From NCBI GenBank assembly GCA_965214415.1, contig CBDCBQ010000003.1, positions 1,860,001-1,924,000 of the forward strand: DNA of 64,000 nucleotides, written 5' to 3'. The stretch's first letter is position 1. Every line of letters starts with the position of its first letter. Below are positions 8,227-17,363 of the stretch, in pieces. Under the pieces are notes generated by a model that saw nothing but the letters and a program-made list of their open reading frames with translations, had not been told where the DNA came from and made no database searches. This DNA is from RH-AL1 sp965214415 (GTDB taxonomy: Bacteria; Pseudomonadota; Alphaproteobacteria; Rhizobiales; Beijerinckiaceae). The position numbers were made by a program, and so were the translations under genes.

Positions 8227-8321
8227 GGTCGCTCGGGATCGCGTCGACCGGAACGCGATCGCGCCCGACAGTCAAGCTCGCGCGCGCAAGCTCGCACGCG
8301 GAAGGCGTCCGCCGCAAAAGC

Positions 8322-8351
8322 AAAGGGGAAAGCCGCGGCTCTCCCCTTTTC
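8322..8351 (-). terminator. Rho-independent terminator after bamA
   Basis: On the minus strand an AAAGGGGA / TCCCCTTT stem encloses a self-complementary AGCCGCGGCT, followed by TTTGCTTTTGC. It lies 22 bases past the bamA stop and separates bamA from lpxD. Confidence 0.85.
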
Positions 8352-8373
8352 GCTCTGGTCCTGGATCGATCGA

Positions 8374-10860
8374 TCAGAACGTGGCGCCGCCCGAGAAGCG
8401 GAACACCTGGGTCTGGTCGTACCGGTTCTTGGTGATCGCCTTCGCCAAGTCGAAGCGGATGGGCCCGAGCGGCGAGGACCAGATCAACGACACACCGGCC
8501 GCGGAGCGGATCATGGTCGAGTTGCCGCCGACGGTGATCGTGTTGCCCTGCGTATAGAGCGGCGCGACACCGTACGGAACGACCGGGCCGCCATTGGTGA
8601 AGTTGGTCTGGCCATGGAAGCCGAACACGGAGCCGGCGTCGAAGAACACGGCACCCTTCAGGCCAAGGTCGCGTGGCACGCCGTAGAGCGGGAACTGGCT
8701 TTCCACCGAGGCGCCCCAATATTCCGTGCCGCCCAGCGGGTTGCCGGAATAGTCGATGCCGGGCGACACGTCGCGCGGGCCAAGACCATCCGGCGCGAAG
8801 CCGCGGATCAGGCTTGGGCCCAGGTTGAAGTTGTCGACGATCCGGAGGTTGCCGCCGCCCAGCGACCGGATATCGCCAGCCTGCAGGTGAAGAAGGCCGA
8901 TGATCTGGTCATAGATCGGACGATAGTAGCGCAGATCGCCGGTCGAGCGGAGGTAGCGCTCGGTGCCGCCGGCGCCCGCGATGTCCTGCCGGACCTCGGC
9001 GAGGAAGCCTTCCTGCGGGCTCTTGCCGTTGTCGAGCGAATTGTAGGACAGCGTATAGCCGAACAGCGAGGTAATCGTCGTACCCGTCGCCTGCTTGAGG
9101 GCCAGCGAGGCTTCGCCGTTGGTCAAGCAATTGTTATAGGGGTCCGCCGGGAACGTCCCGTTCGAGAACCGCGGACCCGGGTTGTTCTTGTTGGAGGCTG
9201 GCGACGGCGTGACGCCGTAGATCGGGGAGTTACAGTCGCTGTAGGGGTACTCCGAGTCGTTCGGAATCGAGATCTCTGTACGAAACAGCGAGTAACGCGG
9301 CGAGAAGGTGATCTCGTCGGTGACCGGAACGCCGAGCCGCAGCGTGCCGCCGGCGACGAAGTTGTTGTAGAACGAGTACTGCGACACGTCGCTTTGCTTC
9401 GCGAAGAGATCGAAGCCCGCCGCCAGCCGCTGACCGAGGAAGTAGGGCTCGGTGAAGTTGAACTCGATCCCCTTGCTGCGCTGGCCGGCCGTCAGCGCGG
9501 CGCGCACGTACTGGCCGCGACCGAGGAAGTTGGTCTCGGTGACCGCGACCTCGCCGATGATGCCATCGACCGTCGAGTAGCCGCCCGACACCGACAGCGA
9601 GCCGGTCGGCTGGTCCTCGACGTTGACAAGAATGATGACGCGATCGGGCGCCGACCCGGTTTGATTGGTGATCGCCACCTTCTTGAAGAAGCCGAGACCG
9701 TTCAGGCGGCGCTCCGCCTTGTCGATCAGCACCTTGTTATAAGCGTCGCCCTCGCCGATCTCGAACTCGCGACGAATCACGTAGTCGCGCGTGCGGGTGT
9801 TGCCGGTGATGACGATGCGCTCGATGTAGACGCGCGGGCCGTCCTCGACCGAAAAGACGATGGAGACGTGGCGCGTCACCGGATCGCGGTCGCCGCGAGG
9901 CTTGACCACCGAGAAGGCGAAGCCGCGACGATTGACCTCGCGGGTCATCTTCTCGACCGTCTTCTCGACGAGGTCGCCGTTGTAGGTGTCGCCGACGTGC
10001 AGGCGCACCGCCGGCAGCAGGCTCGCGTTGGGAATCGCGGGGATGTGCGAGTCGACCGTCACCGCGCCAACGGTGTACTGCGGGCCTTCCTCGACGGTGA
10101 TCGTCACCACGTAGCCGCGCTTGGCGGGCACGTATTGCGCATCCGAGCCGATGACGCGGAAGTCGGCGTAGCCGTTCTTGAGGTAGAAGCGGCGGATCAG
10201 CTCGAGATCGCTGCCGATGCGCGTCGGATCGTAGACGTCGGACGACTTGAAGAACGACAGGAAGTTCATCTCCGTCGTTTCCATGAGATCGCGCAGCTTG
10301 CCGCCCGAGTAGGCGTGGTTGCCGACGAAGTTGATCTCCTTGACGCCGGTCTTGTCGCCCTCGTTGATCGTGAAGACGACATCGAGCTTGCCGTTGGGCA
10401 GCTCGACGGTGCGGGCGGTGACCGAGGCGGCGGCACGGCCGGACCTGCGGTAGACGTCCTTGATGCGCTCGATATCGGCATCGACCAAGGTCGGGCTGTA
10501 GGGTCCGCGCGTCTTCGAGGTGAGCTCGCCCCCGAGCTGCTCGGACTTCAGCTTGCTGTTGCCCTCGAACACGACCCGGTTGATCGTGCGATTCTCGTCG
10601 ACGGTGATGACGACGCCACCGCCGCCGCGACTCACCTTGACGCTGGAGAACAGGCCAGTGGCGTAGAGGTCCTTGACGCCCTTGTTGACGTCGTCCGGCG
10701 TCGTCCCGGCGAAATAGGAGCGGATGGTCTCGGAATCGACGCGGTGGTTGCCGCGGACATCGACCTGCGCCGCGAACGCCGAAGGAAGATAGGCAAAGAG
10801 GCCGAACAGGACGGCCGCGAGACACGCGAACCGGTGGATGTGACCTTTGAAACGAAACAT
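8374..10860 (-). CDS. bamA: Outer membrane protein assembly factor BamA
   Basis: The Omp85 insertase that folds beta-barrel proteins into the outer membrane; 828 residues, slightly longer than E. coli BamA. Signal peptide near residues 12-31 (LAAVLFGLFAYLPSAFA), then POTRA repeats (QVDVRGNHRVDSETIRSYF; INRVVFEGNSKLKSEQLG; VKEINFVGNHAYSGGKL; VYIERIVITGNTRTRDYVIR). The barrel contains VRGF-type RGFAPDGLGPRD and a C-terminal GGATF with terminal Phe. A loop between strands holds NCLTNGEASLALK and two cysteines. The ATG follows GTA without a strong ribosome site. It sits between rseP and lpxD as in most alphaproteobacteria. Confidence 0.97.
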   Translation of the reverse strand: MFRFKGHIHRFACLAAVLFGLFAYLPSAFAAQVDVRGNHRVDSETIRSYFAGTTPDDVNKGVKDLYATGLFSSVKVSRGGGGVVITVDENRTINRVVFEGNSKLKSEQLGGELTSKTRGPYSPTLVDADIERIKDVYRRSGRAAASVTARTVELPNGKLDVVFTINEGDKTGVKEINFVGNHAYSGGKLRDLMETTEMNFLSFFKSSDVYDPTRIGSDLELIRRFYLKNGYADFRVIGSDAQYVPAKRGYVVTITVEEGPQYTVGAVTVDSHIPAIPNASLLPAVRLHVGDTYNGDLVEKTVEKMTREVNRRGFAFSVVKPRGDRDPVTRHVSIVFSVEDGPRVYIERIVITGNTRTRDYVIRREFEIGEGDAYNKVLIDKAERRLNGLGFFKKVAITNQTGSAPDRVIILVNVEDQPTGSLSVSGGYSTVDGIIGEVAVTETNFLGRGQYVRAALTAGQRSKGIEFNFTEPYFLGQRLAAGFDLFAKQSDVSQYSFYNNFVAGGTLRLGVPVTDEITFSPRYSLFRTEISIPNDSEYPYSDCNSPIYGVTPSPASNKNNPGPRFSNGTFPADPYNNCLTNGEASLALKQATGTTITSLFGYTLSYNSLDNGKSPQEGFLAEVRQDIAGAGGTERYLRSTGDLRYYRPIYDQIIGLLHLQAGDIRSLGGGNLRIVDNFNLGPSLIRGFAPDGLGPRDVSPGIDYSGNPLGGTEYWGASVESQFPLYGVPRDLGLKGAVFFDAGSVFGFHGQTNFTNGGPVVPYGVAPLYTQGNTITVGGNSTMIRSAAGVSLIWSSPLGPIRFDLAKAITKNRYDQTQVFRFSGGATF

Positions 10861-11076
10861 TACCGGTCCGGCCCCCGCATCGCTTTGTATTGGTCGCCAC
10901 CGCACTGGCGACAGCCGGACAAGAACGCGTCCAGCCTCTGGAGGCATGAGCCTAAACTCCGCCTCCACCCCGACCTCGGTTCTACAGGCTTTGGAGGGGT
11001 GTGAAAACGCCGAACGCCCCCGCGTCAGCGTTTTCAAAGTGCCGTGGCGATCAAGACACGGTTTACGGTAATAAGA

Positions 11077-11099
11077 GGGTTAACAAGCTTGGTTAACCC
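11077..11099. repeat. Inverted repeat GGGTTAAC-N7-GTTAACCC
   Basis: Perfect 8-bp arms (11077-11084 and 11092-11099) around AAGCTTG in the gap between the rseP stop and the bamA start. It is AT-rich within a GC-rich region and lacks a T tail on either strand, so a protein-binding site or mRNA hairpin in the bamA leader is more likely than a terminator. It shares the GGTTAAC core with the repeats at 3807 and 3859. Confidence 0.5.
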
Positions 11100-11121
11100 C
11101 CTGTTATCTCTTCATATCTTG

Positions 11122-12249
11122 TTAGTGAAAAAACGACCGGGTGAGCCGCGAGATATCGTTGTAGGCGGCGAAGATCGTCAGCGCCGCGACGAAGGTCAAA
11201 CCGATTTTGAACCCGAACTGCTGGGTGCGCTCGCCGAGAGCCTTTCCGCGGATGGCCTCGTAGGCGAAGAACATCAGGAAACCGCCGTCGAGAAGGGGAA
11301 TCGGCAGCAGGTTGAGCAGCCCGATCGAGATCGACAGGATCGCCGCGAGATTGACCAGCGGCGCAAAGCCCAGTCTGGCCATCTCGCCGGAGACCTGGGC
11401 GATGCGGATCGGACCCGACAGCTGATCCGCCGACTCGCGTCCCGCGAGGAGACCCTTGAAGTAGTGCCCCGTGCTGGTGATCACCGACCATGTCTCCTCC
11501 GTGCCGCGACCGAACGAGTCGATCACCCCGTAGGTTTTCATCTGCATCGTCTCCGGCGTCGCCTCGGCGGCGACACCGAGAATATTGCGGCGCAGCGGGC
11601 CGATCGGCGTCTGGGTGACCTTGCTCGTCGGCGTCGCCGTCAGCGACGTCTCGGTCCCGTTGCGCTGAACGACGAACGTGAGCGCACCGCCCTCGCTACC
11701 CGTGACGATGCGCTGCACATCCTCGAACGACTCGACCTTCTGGCCATCGATCGAGACGATCACGTCCTTTGGCGCGAAGCCGGCTGCCGCGGCCGGGCTC
11801 CCCGCCTGGACCGAGCCGATCCGCGGCGCGATCGTGGCCTGGCCGACGAAGTGGAACAGCCCGGCGAAGATGAAGATCGCGACGATGAAGTTGGCGATGG
11901 GCCCGGCGGCGACGATCGCCGCGCGCTTCCAGACGTTCTGGCCGAACAGGGTCACCTTGCGTTCCGCGGCGGGCATCGCGTCGGTGGCCGCCTCGTCAGG
12001 TACCGAGGCGCCATTGGCATCGCCGTGGAACTTGACGTAGCCGCCGAGCGGCAGCAGCGCGAGACGCCAACGGGTGCCCTTGCTGTCGGTGTAATGGGCA
12101 AGCTCGGGGCCGAAACCGAGCGAGAACGCGTCGACCTTGACGCCGCACCAGCGGCCGACAAGGAAATGGCCGAGTTCGTGGAAGAACACGACGACGGTCA
12201 GAACCCCCAGGAACGGAACCGTATTGATGAAGATGGACGACAGCGACAA
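11122..12249 (-). CDS. rseP: Site-2 intramembrane zinc metalloprotease RseP (M50)
   Basis: Cleaves anti-sigma factors and leftover signal peptides within the inner membrane. 375 residues. HELGH at about residues 24-28 in the first membrane helix supplies two zinc ligands, and LLPIPLLDGG near the end supplies the aspartate. A PDZ domain (GSVQAGSPAAAAGFAPKDVI) lies between. FGPELAHYTDSKGTRWRL is family-typical. The start is the TTG at 12247-12249 because GGGAGG lies six bases upstream; the TTG nine codons earlier has no such site. It is followed by bamA. Confidence 0.93.
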   Translation of the reverse strand: MSLSSIFINTVPFLGVLTVVVFFHELGHFLVGRWCGVKVDAFSLGFGPELAHYTDSKGTRWRLALLPLGGYVKFHGDANGASVPDEAATDAMPAAERKVTLFGQNVWKRAAIVAAGPIANFIVAIFIFAGLFHFVGQATIAPRIGSVQAGSPAAAAGFAPKDVIVSIDGQKVESFEDVQRIVTGSEGGALTFVVQRNGTETSLTATPTSKVTQTPIGPLRRNILGVAAEATPETMQMKTYGVIDSFGRGTEETWSVITSTGHYFKGLLAGRESADQLSGPIRIAQVSGEMARLGFAPLVNLAAILSISIGLLNLLPIPLLDGGFLMFFAYEAIRGKALGERTQQFGFKIGLTFVAALTIFAAYNDISRLTRSFFH

Positions 12250-12349
12250 ACCACGCCTCCCGCAACTTGTGACCAAGCCGTCCCGCCGGTCGACGCCCCC
12301 CGTCGACCGTACGCCCTGCCTGCCACAATGGTTATTGATCCGTTAAAAT

Positions 12350-13570
12350 TCAGTCGTCGTCGAGGCGGCGGAGGGCTCGGCGAGACCTTTCTCTGACAAT
12401 ATGGTCAACGCCGAGCGCGTCGTCGATCGAGGTCGGCTCGCGCGCCGTCCCGTCGGCGAGGGCGGCCTCGCACGCCTCTTCGACCAGACGGGCTATGTCG
12501 TGGAAGGAGATCAGCTTTTTCAGGAAGGCCTCGACCGCGATCTCGTTGGCGGCGTTCATCACGGTCGGCAGCCCACGCCCGGTTCGCAGTGCGTCGAGGG
12601 CGACGCGCAGCGCCGGAAAACGGTCCAGGTCGGGCCGCTCGAAGGTCAACGTGCCGATCGTCGCGAGGTCGAGCCGACGCGCCGCGGTGCGCAGGCGGTC
12701 GGGATAGCCGAGGCAATGGCCGATCGGCACCTTCATGTCGGGCGAGGCGAGGCCCGCCGTGACCGAGCCGTCGGTGAAGCTCACCAGGCCGTGGACGATC
12801 GACTGGGCATGGACCAGCACGTCGAGCCGCGCTGCTTCGATGCCGAAGATATGATGCGCCTCAATGACTTCGAGGCCTTTGTTCATGAGGCCGGCGCAAT
12901 CGATCGTGACCTTCGGGCCCATTGCCCAGTTCGGGTGCGCGAGCGCCTGCTCCGGCGTTGCCGCCGCGATCGCCTCGCGGGTCCAGGCGCGGAATGGGCC
13001 GCCGGATGCCGTGAGGGTCATCATCTCGATCGAGGCGGGGTCGGCGTCGCCGAGCGCCTGGAAGATGGCGTTGTGCTCGCTGTCGACTGGCAGCAGCCGG
13101 GTGCCGGAGCGCTCCGCCTGTCGCATGAACGCGGGTCCGGCGCAGACGAGGCACTCCTTGTTGGCGAGCGCGACGGTGCGGCCGGCCTCCAGCGCGGCAT
13201 AGGTCGGCCGGACGCCGGCCGCGCCGGCGATCGCGCCCATCACGAGGTCGGAGGGGTGCACCGCCGCCTCGATGACGGCATCGGCGCCGGCGGCCGCCGT
13301 GATGCCGGTACCGGACAGCGCGGCTTTCAGTTCGGCATAGCCGGCCGGATCGGCGAGCGCGGCGAACGAGGCCCTGAGCCGGATCGCCATCGCCGCCAGC
13401 GTCTTCGGGTCGCGACCGCCGGCGACGGCGGCGACGGAAAAATCGTCCGGCGCGGCTTCGAGGAGGTCGGCGGTCGAGCGGCCGATCGAGCCGGTCGCGC
13501 CGAGGACCGTGACGACGCGCGGCGCGCGGGTGCGAGAGGTGCTGGCGTGGAGATCGACAATTTGATCCAT
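12350..13570 (-). CDS. dxr: 1-deoxy-D-xylulose 5-phosphate reductoisomerase
   Basis: The NADPH-dependent first committed enzyme of the MEP isoprenoid pathway, 406 residues. Seen: LGATGSIGRSTADLL (nucleotide binding), ALANKECLVCAG, LLPVDSEHNAIFQAL, LTASGGPFR, and the metal-binding region INKGLEVIEAHHIFG-like (MNKGLEVIEAHHIFGI) followed by VHAQSIVHGLVSF. The ATG has AAGG upstream. Twenty bases separate it from cdsA, in an order (uppS-cdsA-dxr-rseP) conserved across Proteobacteria. Confidence 0.97.
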   Translation of the reverse strand: MDQIVDLHASTSRTRAPRVVTVLGATGSIGRSTADLLEAAPDDFSVAAVAGGRDPKTLAAMAIRLRASFAALADPAGYAELKAALSGTGITAAAGADAVIEAAVHPSDLVMGAIAGAAGVRPTYAALEAGRTVALANKECLVCAGPAFMRQAERSGTRLLPVDSEHNAIFQALGDADPASIEMMTLTASGGPFRAWTREAIAAATPEQALAHPNWAMGPKVTIDCAGLMNKGLEVIEAHHIFGIEAARLDVLVHAQSIVHGLVSFTDGSVTAGLASPDMKVPIGHCLGYPDRLRTAARRLDLATIGTLTFERPDLDRFPALRVALDALRTGRGLPTVMNAANEIAVEAFLKKLISFHDIARLVEEACEAALADGTAREPTSIDDALGVDHIVRERSRRALRRLDDD

Positions 13571-13590
13571 GCCGTTACCCTTACACGTCA

Positions 13591-14478
13591 TCACGCCCAG
13601 TAGAAAAGACCGGCCGCCACCGACGGTAGCCCCCGGAGCAGCCCGAAGACGAAGGCGAACGCGGCCGCGGCGATGAAACCGTCGAGCCGGTCCATCACGC
13701 CGCCGTGGCCAGGGATGAGGTGGCCGGAATCCTTGACGCCGAAGTGCCGCTTGACGGCGGATTCGAACGCGTCGCCGGCCTGCGACAGGACCGCCGCCGT
13801 GAGGCTGAGCGCGAAGACCGGCGCGAGCGCGGTCGGCTCCGCCAGATCGCGGACCGCGGCGAAGGTGCCGATGAGGCCGCCGGCGGCGACACCCGTGAGC
13901 GTCCCCGACCAGGTCTTCGAGGGCGAGATGCGCGGCCACAGCTTCGGGCCGCCAATCAGCCGCCCCCCGAAATAGGCGAAGACATCCGTCGACCAGACGG
14001 TGGCGAAGAGCCAGATGATGGCGCGGCTGCCGAACGGAAACGAGAAGCGCAACGACGCGACAGCGACCACGAGCAGCCCCGCGTAGACGATGCCGCCCGC
14101 CGTCCAGACACGCACATCCGGGCCGGTGATCGCGGCCGTGAAAGCGGCCGCCAGCAGGACGATCAGCAGCGCCTCGCCCGGATTTTCGCGAGCGGCGAGC
14201 ATGGCGGCACCGAGCGCGAGCGCGCCGAGCACGAGGCGCGGCATCGGGGCGCGGCCGCCGGCGAGACGTTGCCATTCGTGCAGGACCGCGACGCCGGCAC
14301 AAAACCACAGCAGGAGGAAAAGCCCGCCGCCGTGCCTGGCGGTGACGATCGCGATGACGATCATCGCCAGCCCCGAGACCGCGCGTACGCCGAGATCGCC
14401 CCAACGCCGCTTGGCGGGAGCGGCGCCGGCGATCATCTGGGAGGAGCCGTCCACGAGCGCTAGCTCGCGTCCGCGCAA
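13591..14478 (-). CDS. cdsA: Phosphatidate cytidylyltransferase CdsA
   Basis: Makes CDP-diacylglycerol from phosphatidate and CTP at the inner membrane. 295 residues from a TTG start, with about eight hydrophobic segments and the family signature SAVKRHFGVKDSGHLIPGH followed by GGVMDRLDG; SPSKTWSGTLTG is also typical. The start is uncertain: TTG at 14476-14478, a GTG eight codons later or an ATG fourteen codons later are all possible, and none has a strong ribosome site. It lies seven bases after uppS, so translational coupling is likely. Confidence 0.93.
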   Translation of the reverse strand: MRGRELALVDGSSQMIAGAAPAKRRWGDLGVRAVSGLAMIVIAIVTARHGGGLFLLLWFCAGVAVLHEWQRLAGGRAPMPRLVLGALALGAAMLAARENPGEALLIVLLAAAFTAAITGPDVRVWTAGGIVYAGLLVVAVASLRFSFPFGSRAIIWLFATVWSTDVFAYFGGRLIGGPKLWPRISPSKTWSGTLTGVAAGGLIGTFAAVRDLAEPTALAPVFALSLTAAVLSQAGDAFESAVKRHFGVKDSGHLIPGHGGVMDRLDGFIAAAAFAFVFGLLRGLPSVAAGLFYWA

Positions 14479-14485
14479 CAGACGC

Positions 14486-15304
14486 TCATGAGCCGGTCCG
14501 CGCGGAGATGGTCGATGTCGCCGCGAGACCGCCGAAGCGCCGCTCGCGCACCGCGTATTGCGCGAGCGCCGCGGCGAAGGCGGCGCGATCGAAGTCCGGC
14601 CACAGGACCGGCAGGAAGACGAACTCGCTGTAGGCGGCCTGCCACAACAGGAAGTTGGACAAGCGCTGCTCGCCCGAGGTCCGGATGATGAGATCGGGGT
14701 CGGGGATGCCGGTTGTCGTCAGGTAGCGGCCAAGCAGCGCGCCGTCGATCTCGCTCTCGGCGATCTTGCCGGCGGCGTGGGCGATTGCGATCGCGCGCGC
14801 GGCGGCGGCGATTTCCTGGCGGCCGCCGTAGTTGAAGGCGACGACGAGGGTGAGGCCCCCATTCAGGCGCGTCATCGTCTCCGCCTCCTCGAGGAGGCCA
14901 CGGATATCGGGCTGCAGGTCGGCGCGGTCGCCGATCACCTTGACCCTGACGCCCGCCTTGTGAAGCTCGACCAGATCCTTGCGGATGAAGCGCTTCAGCA
15001 AGCCCATCAGCTCGCGGACCTCCTCGAAGGGGCGGGTCCAGTTCTCGACCGAGAACGAGTAGACGGTGAGATATTCGAGCGAGAACTCGATCGCCGCCCG
15101 AACCGCGTTGCGCAGCGCCTCGAGACCGCGGCGGTGACCCTCGATCCGCGGCAGCCCGCGGCTCGCCGCCCAGCGGCCGTTGCCGTCCATGATCAGGCCG
15201 ACGTGCGAGGGCGTACCCGGCCGCGCGCCCGGTTGAACGCTTGCTTGAACGCTTGGCGCCTTGCGGTCGCCGCCGATCGGCTTGTCCTCAGCGAGACTGG
15301 GCAT
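14486..15304 (-). CDS. uppS: Undecaprenyl diphosphate synthase (cis-prenyltransferase)
   Basis: Builds the C55 carrier lipid for peptidoglycan and O-antigen. 272 residues. Motifs: HVGLIMDGNGRWA (catalytic Asp), GLPRIEGHRRG, YSFSVENWTRP, FNYGGRQEI and the C-terminal DLIIRTSGEQRLSNFLLWQ with YSEFVFLPVLWPDF. The start MPSLAEDKP follows GGAAGG. The N-terminal extension of about 30 residues before HVGLIMDG is longer than in E. coli. It is upstream of cdsA. Confidence 0.96.
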   Translation of the reverse strand: MPSLAEDKPIGGDRKAPSVQASVQPGARPGTPSHVGLIMDGNGRWAASRGLPRIEGHRRGLEALRNAVRAAIEFSLEYLTVYSFSVENWTRPFEEVRELMGLLKRFIRKDLVELHKAGVRVKVIGDRADLQPDIRGLLEEAETMTRLNGGLTLVVAFNYGGRQEIAAAARAIAIAHAAGKIAESEIDGALLGRYLTTTGIPDPDLIIRTSGEQRLSNFLLWQAAYSEFVFLPVLWPDFDRAAFAAALAQYAVRERRFGGLAATSTISARTGS

Positions 15305-15441
15305 CGGCCTTCCAGGTTGCGGCGATACGGCTCCGGCCGACGCGCCACGATGTCGACTCACGCGGAGTGGGACGTGTGGTCCCCCCGCCTTGTAGCGCAA
15401 AACACCATCGGCGAAACAACCCGGCTAAATCAGCATGCCGG

Positions 15442-16002
15442 CTAGACCTGCATGATCTCGGTTTCCTTGCTCGCCAACGTCTGGTCGATCTCGCCGACGA
15501 ACTGGTCCGTGACCTTCTGCACGTCGACCTCGAACCGCTTCTGGTCGTCCTCGCTGATGTCCTTGTCCTTGGCGAGCTTCTTCAGCACATCGATACCGTC
15601 GCGGCGAACGTGGCGGACCGCGACCTTCGCCTCCTCGGTATAGCGGTGCGCGATCTTCACCATCTCCTTGCGACGCTGCTCGTTCAGCTCGGGGATGCGG
15701 ATGCGCAACGTGGTGCCTTCCGTCGTCGGCGACAGGCCGAGATTCGAATCGCGGATCGCCCGCTCGACGGCGCCAACCATCGCCTTGTCCCAGACCTGCA
15801 CCGACAGCATGCGCGCCTCGGGCACGCTGATCGTCGCGACCTGGTTGATCGGCATCCGCTGGCCGTAGGCCTCGACCTCGACCGGCTCGATCAGGCTCGC
15901 CGAGGCGCGGCCGGTGCGCAGGCCGCCAAACTCGTGGCGTAGCGTCTGGATGGCACCCTGCATGCGCCGCTTGAGGTCGGGGAGATCGAATTCCTGGCTC
16001 AT
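15442..16002 (-). CDS. frr: Ribosome recycling factor
   Basis: Splits post-termination ribosomes with EF-G. 186 residues, the normal size. Seen: MSQEFDLPDLKRRMQGAIQ, LRTGRASASLIEPVEVEAYG, the conserved PEARMLSVQVWDKA, and PELNEQRRKEMVKIAHRYTEEAKVAVR split by the domain hinge. It sits about 60 bases downstream of pyrH, the usual pairing. Confidence 0.97.
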   Translation of the reverse strand: MSQEFDLPDLKRRMQGAIQTLRHEFGGLRTGRASASLIEPVEVEAYGQRMPINQVATISVPEARMLSVQVWDKAMVGAVERAIRDSNLGLSPTTEGTTLRIRIPELNEQRRKEMVKIAHRYTEEAKVAVRHVRRDGIDVLKKLAKDKDISEDDQKRFEVDVQKVTDQFVGEIDQTLASKETEIMQV

Positions 16003-16061
16003 CGAATACCCTTCATCGAAAGAGGCCGCCGTGTCTCGCGCCCCGGCGCGAGCTTCGGCGC

Positions 16062-16790
16062 CTAGGGCGTGACAAGGGTCGAGGTCGCCCTGCCCTCGAG
16101 GGCATCGCAGATCGCGCCGTCCTTCTGGATGGAAAACACGATTATCGGAATTTTGTTCTCGCGGGCAAGCGCGAAAGCGGCGGTGTCCATGACCGCGAGA
16201 TTCTTGGCGATCGCCTCGTCGTGCGTCAGCGTGTCGTAGCGTGTCGCGGTCGGGTCCCGCTTGGGGTCGGCCGAGTAGACACCGTCGACCTGCGTCGCCT
16301 TCAAGATCGCGTCGCAGGACAGTTCGGCCCCGCGCAGCACGGCGCCCGTGTCCGTCGTGAAGAACGGATTGCCGGTGCCGCCGGCCAGGATGACGAGGCG
16401 GTTCTTGCCGAGATGATGCAGGGCCGCCTGGCGCGAATAGGGCTCGCAAAGGGAGGGCATCGGCACCGCGGAAAGCACGCGCGCCGATTTCCCGGCCTTC
16501 TCGATCGCGAATTCGAGGGCGAGCGCGTTCATCACGGTGGCGAGCATGCCGATCGAGTCGGCGCGCGCCCGCTCGATCCCGGAATTGGCGCCCTGGATGC
16601 CGCGGAAAAAGTTGCCGCCCCCGACGACGACGGCCACCTCGACGCCGAGCCGTGCGGTGTTCGCCAGATCGGCAGCGATGCTAGAGAGGACCTCGGGGTC
16701 GAGGCCATGGCTCTGGCGGCCCTGCAGCGCCTCGCCCGACAGCTTGACGACGACCCGGTGCCATTTCGAGCTCGCCTCTCCGCCAGCCAT
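16062..16790 (-). CDS. pyrH: Uridylate kinase (UMP kinase)
   Basis: Phosphorylates UMP to UDP in pyrimidine synthesis; hexameric amino-acid-kinase fold. 242 residues. Seen: VVVKLSGEALQG, VVVGGGNFFRG, VLSAVPMPSLCEPYSR, VILAGGTGNPFFTTDT and KATQVDGVYSADPKRD. The start MAGGEASSKW has a GGAG-type site. In most alphaproteobacteria rpsB and tsf precede pyrH; here exported-protein genes do. Confidence 0.96.
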   Translation of the reverse strand: MAGGEASSKWHRVVVKLSGEALQGRQSHGLDPEVLSSIAADLANTARLGVEVAVVVGGGNFFRGIQGANSGIERARADSIGMLATVMNALALEFAIEKAGKSARVLSAVPMPSLCEPYSRQAALHHLGKNRLVILAGGTGNPFFTTDTGAVLRGAELSCDAILKATQVDGVYSADPKRDPTATRYDTLTHDEAIAKNLAVMDTAAFALARENKIPIIVFSIQKDGAICDALEGRATSTLVTP

Positions 16791-16891
16791 TCCGCGCTCC
16801 GCCCGTCGCCTCGCATGTGGCGGCGACGCATAAGTGGTTTCGGGTCGCGGTTCAACCGAAGCGGCCCTAGGGCGCGGCCGCGGGAGTTGCG

Positions 16892-17272
16892 CTAGGAGCA
16901 GTCGGCGGGCTTCGACGCGACGCCGAGCGGCATGAGGTACGAAAGCGTGCCACCCGGGTTGGCGATCGCCAACCTTCCACCCACGCGAAAGGCCGTGTAG
17001 TCCTGCGCCGCGTACTGCGGCAGCACCTTGGCCACGGCCCGCGGCACCGGCGCCCGTTTGACGCTCTTCGGCACGGACGAGCCGATGCTCGTGGGCGTTC
17101 GTCTCGGCGCCTTGGGCAGCTTGCGCGCCGCCCGATCGATCGCCCGCATGTCGGCCACGCCGATGAAGGGAGCACTGGCGACGCCGGTCTGGCAGCCCGC
17201 CGCGCGGACATCGGTCGCCGCCACGGATAGCGCCAGGGCGATCGCAATAGCCCAGATCGATCGACGCCTCAT
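16892..17272 (-). CDS. Exported hypothetical protein
   Basis: 126 residues with a signal peptide (MRRRSIWAIAIALALSVAAT, cleavage probably after DVRA). The mature part is basic in its middle (KLPKAPRRTPTSIGSS) and has two cysteines, one near each end (GCQTGV and ADCS), which could pair. The ATG follows GAGCAGGGC. The last 50 residues (YAAQDYTAFRVGGRLAIANP) look like a compact beta domain. No family was recognised. It lies between the terminator of the DUF1236 gene and pyrH. Confidence 0.6.
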   Translation of the reverse strand: MRRRSIWAIAIALALSVAATDVRAAGCQTGVASAPFIGVADMRAIDRAARKLPKAPRRTPTSIGSSVPKSVKRAPVPRAVAKVLPQYAAQDYTAFRVGGRLAIANPGGTLSYLMPLGVASKPADCS

Positions 17273-17311
17273 GCCCTGCTCTCGCGAATTCGGTCCGCGC
17301 CGACCAAACCG

Positions 17312-17345
17312 AAAAAGCCGTCGCCCGTCCAGGGCGGCGGCTTCC
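17312..17345 (-). terminator. Rho-independent terminator after the DUF1236 gene
   Basis: Minus-strand stem AAGCCGCCGCCC / GGGCGACGGCTT with one mismatch, a short loop and a TTTTT tail, about 20 bases past the stop at 17364. Confidence 0.85.
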
Positions 17346-17363
17346 GTTTCGATGCAACTCGGG

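Noticed and set aside
7303..11004. A 1233-codon plus-strand open frame opposite lpxD and bamA
   Set aside because: Same GC-driven antisense artefact; it runs over two clear genes and their terminator.
11077..11099. CtrA-type box TTAA-N7-TTAA in the rseP-bamA gap
   Set aside because: The spacing between TTAA halves is nine bases here, and four in the copy at 3810, so neither fits the consensus.
12350..14404. A 684-codon frame joining cdsA-region sequence to dxr
   Set aside because: The first part is a shadow of cdsA in another frame; dxr has its own ATG and ribosome site at 13568-13570.
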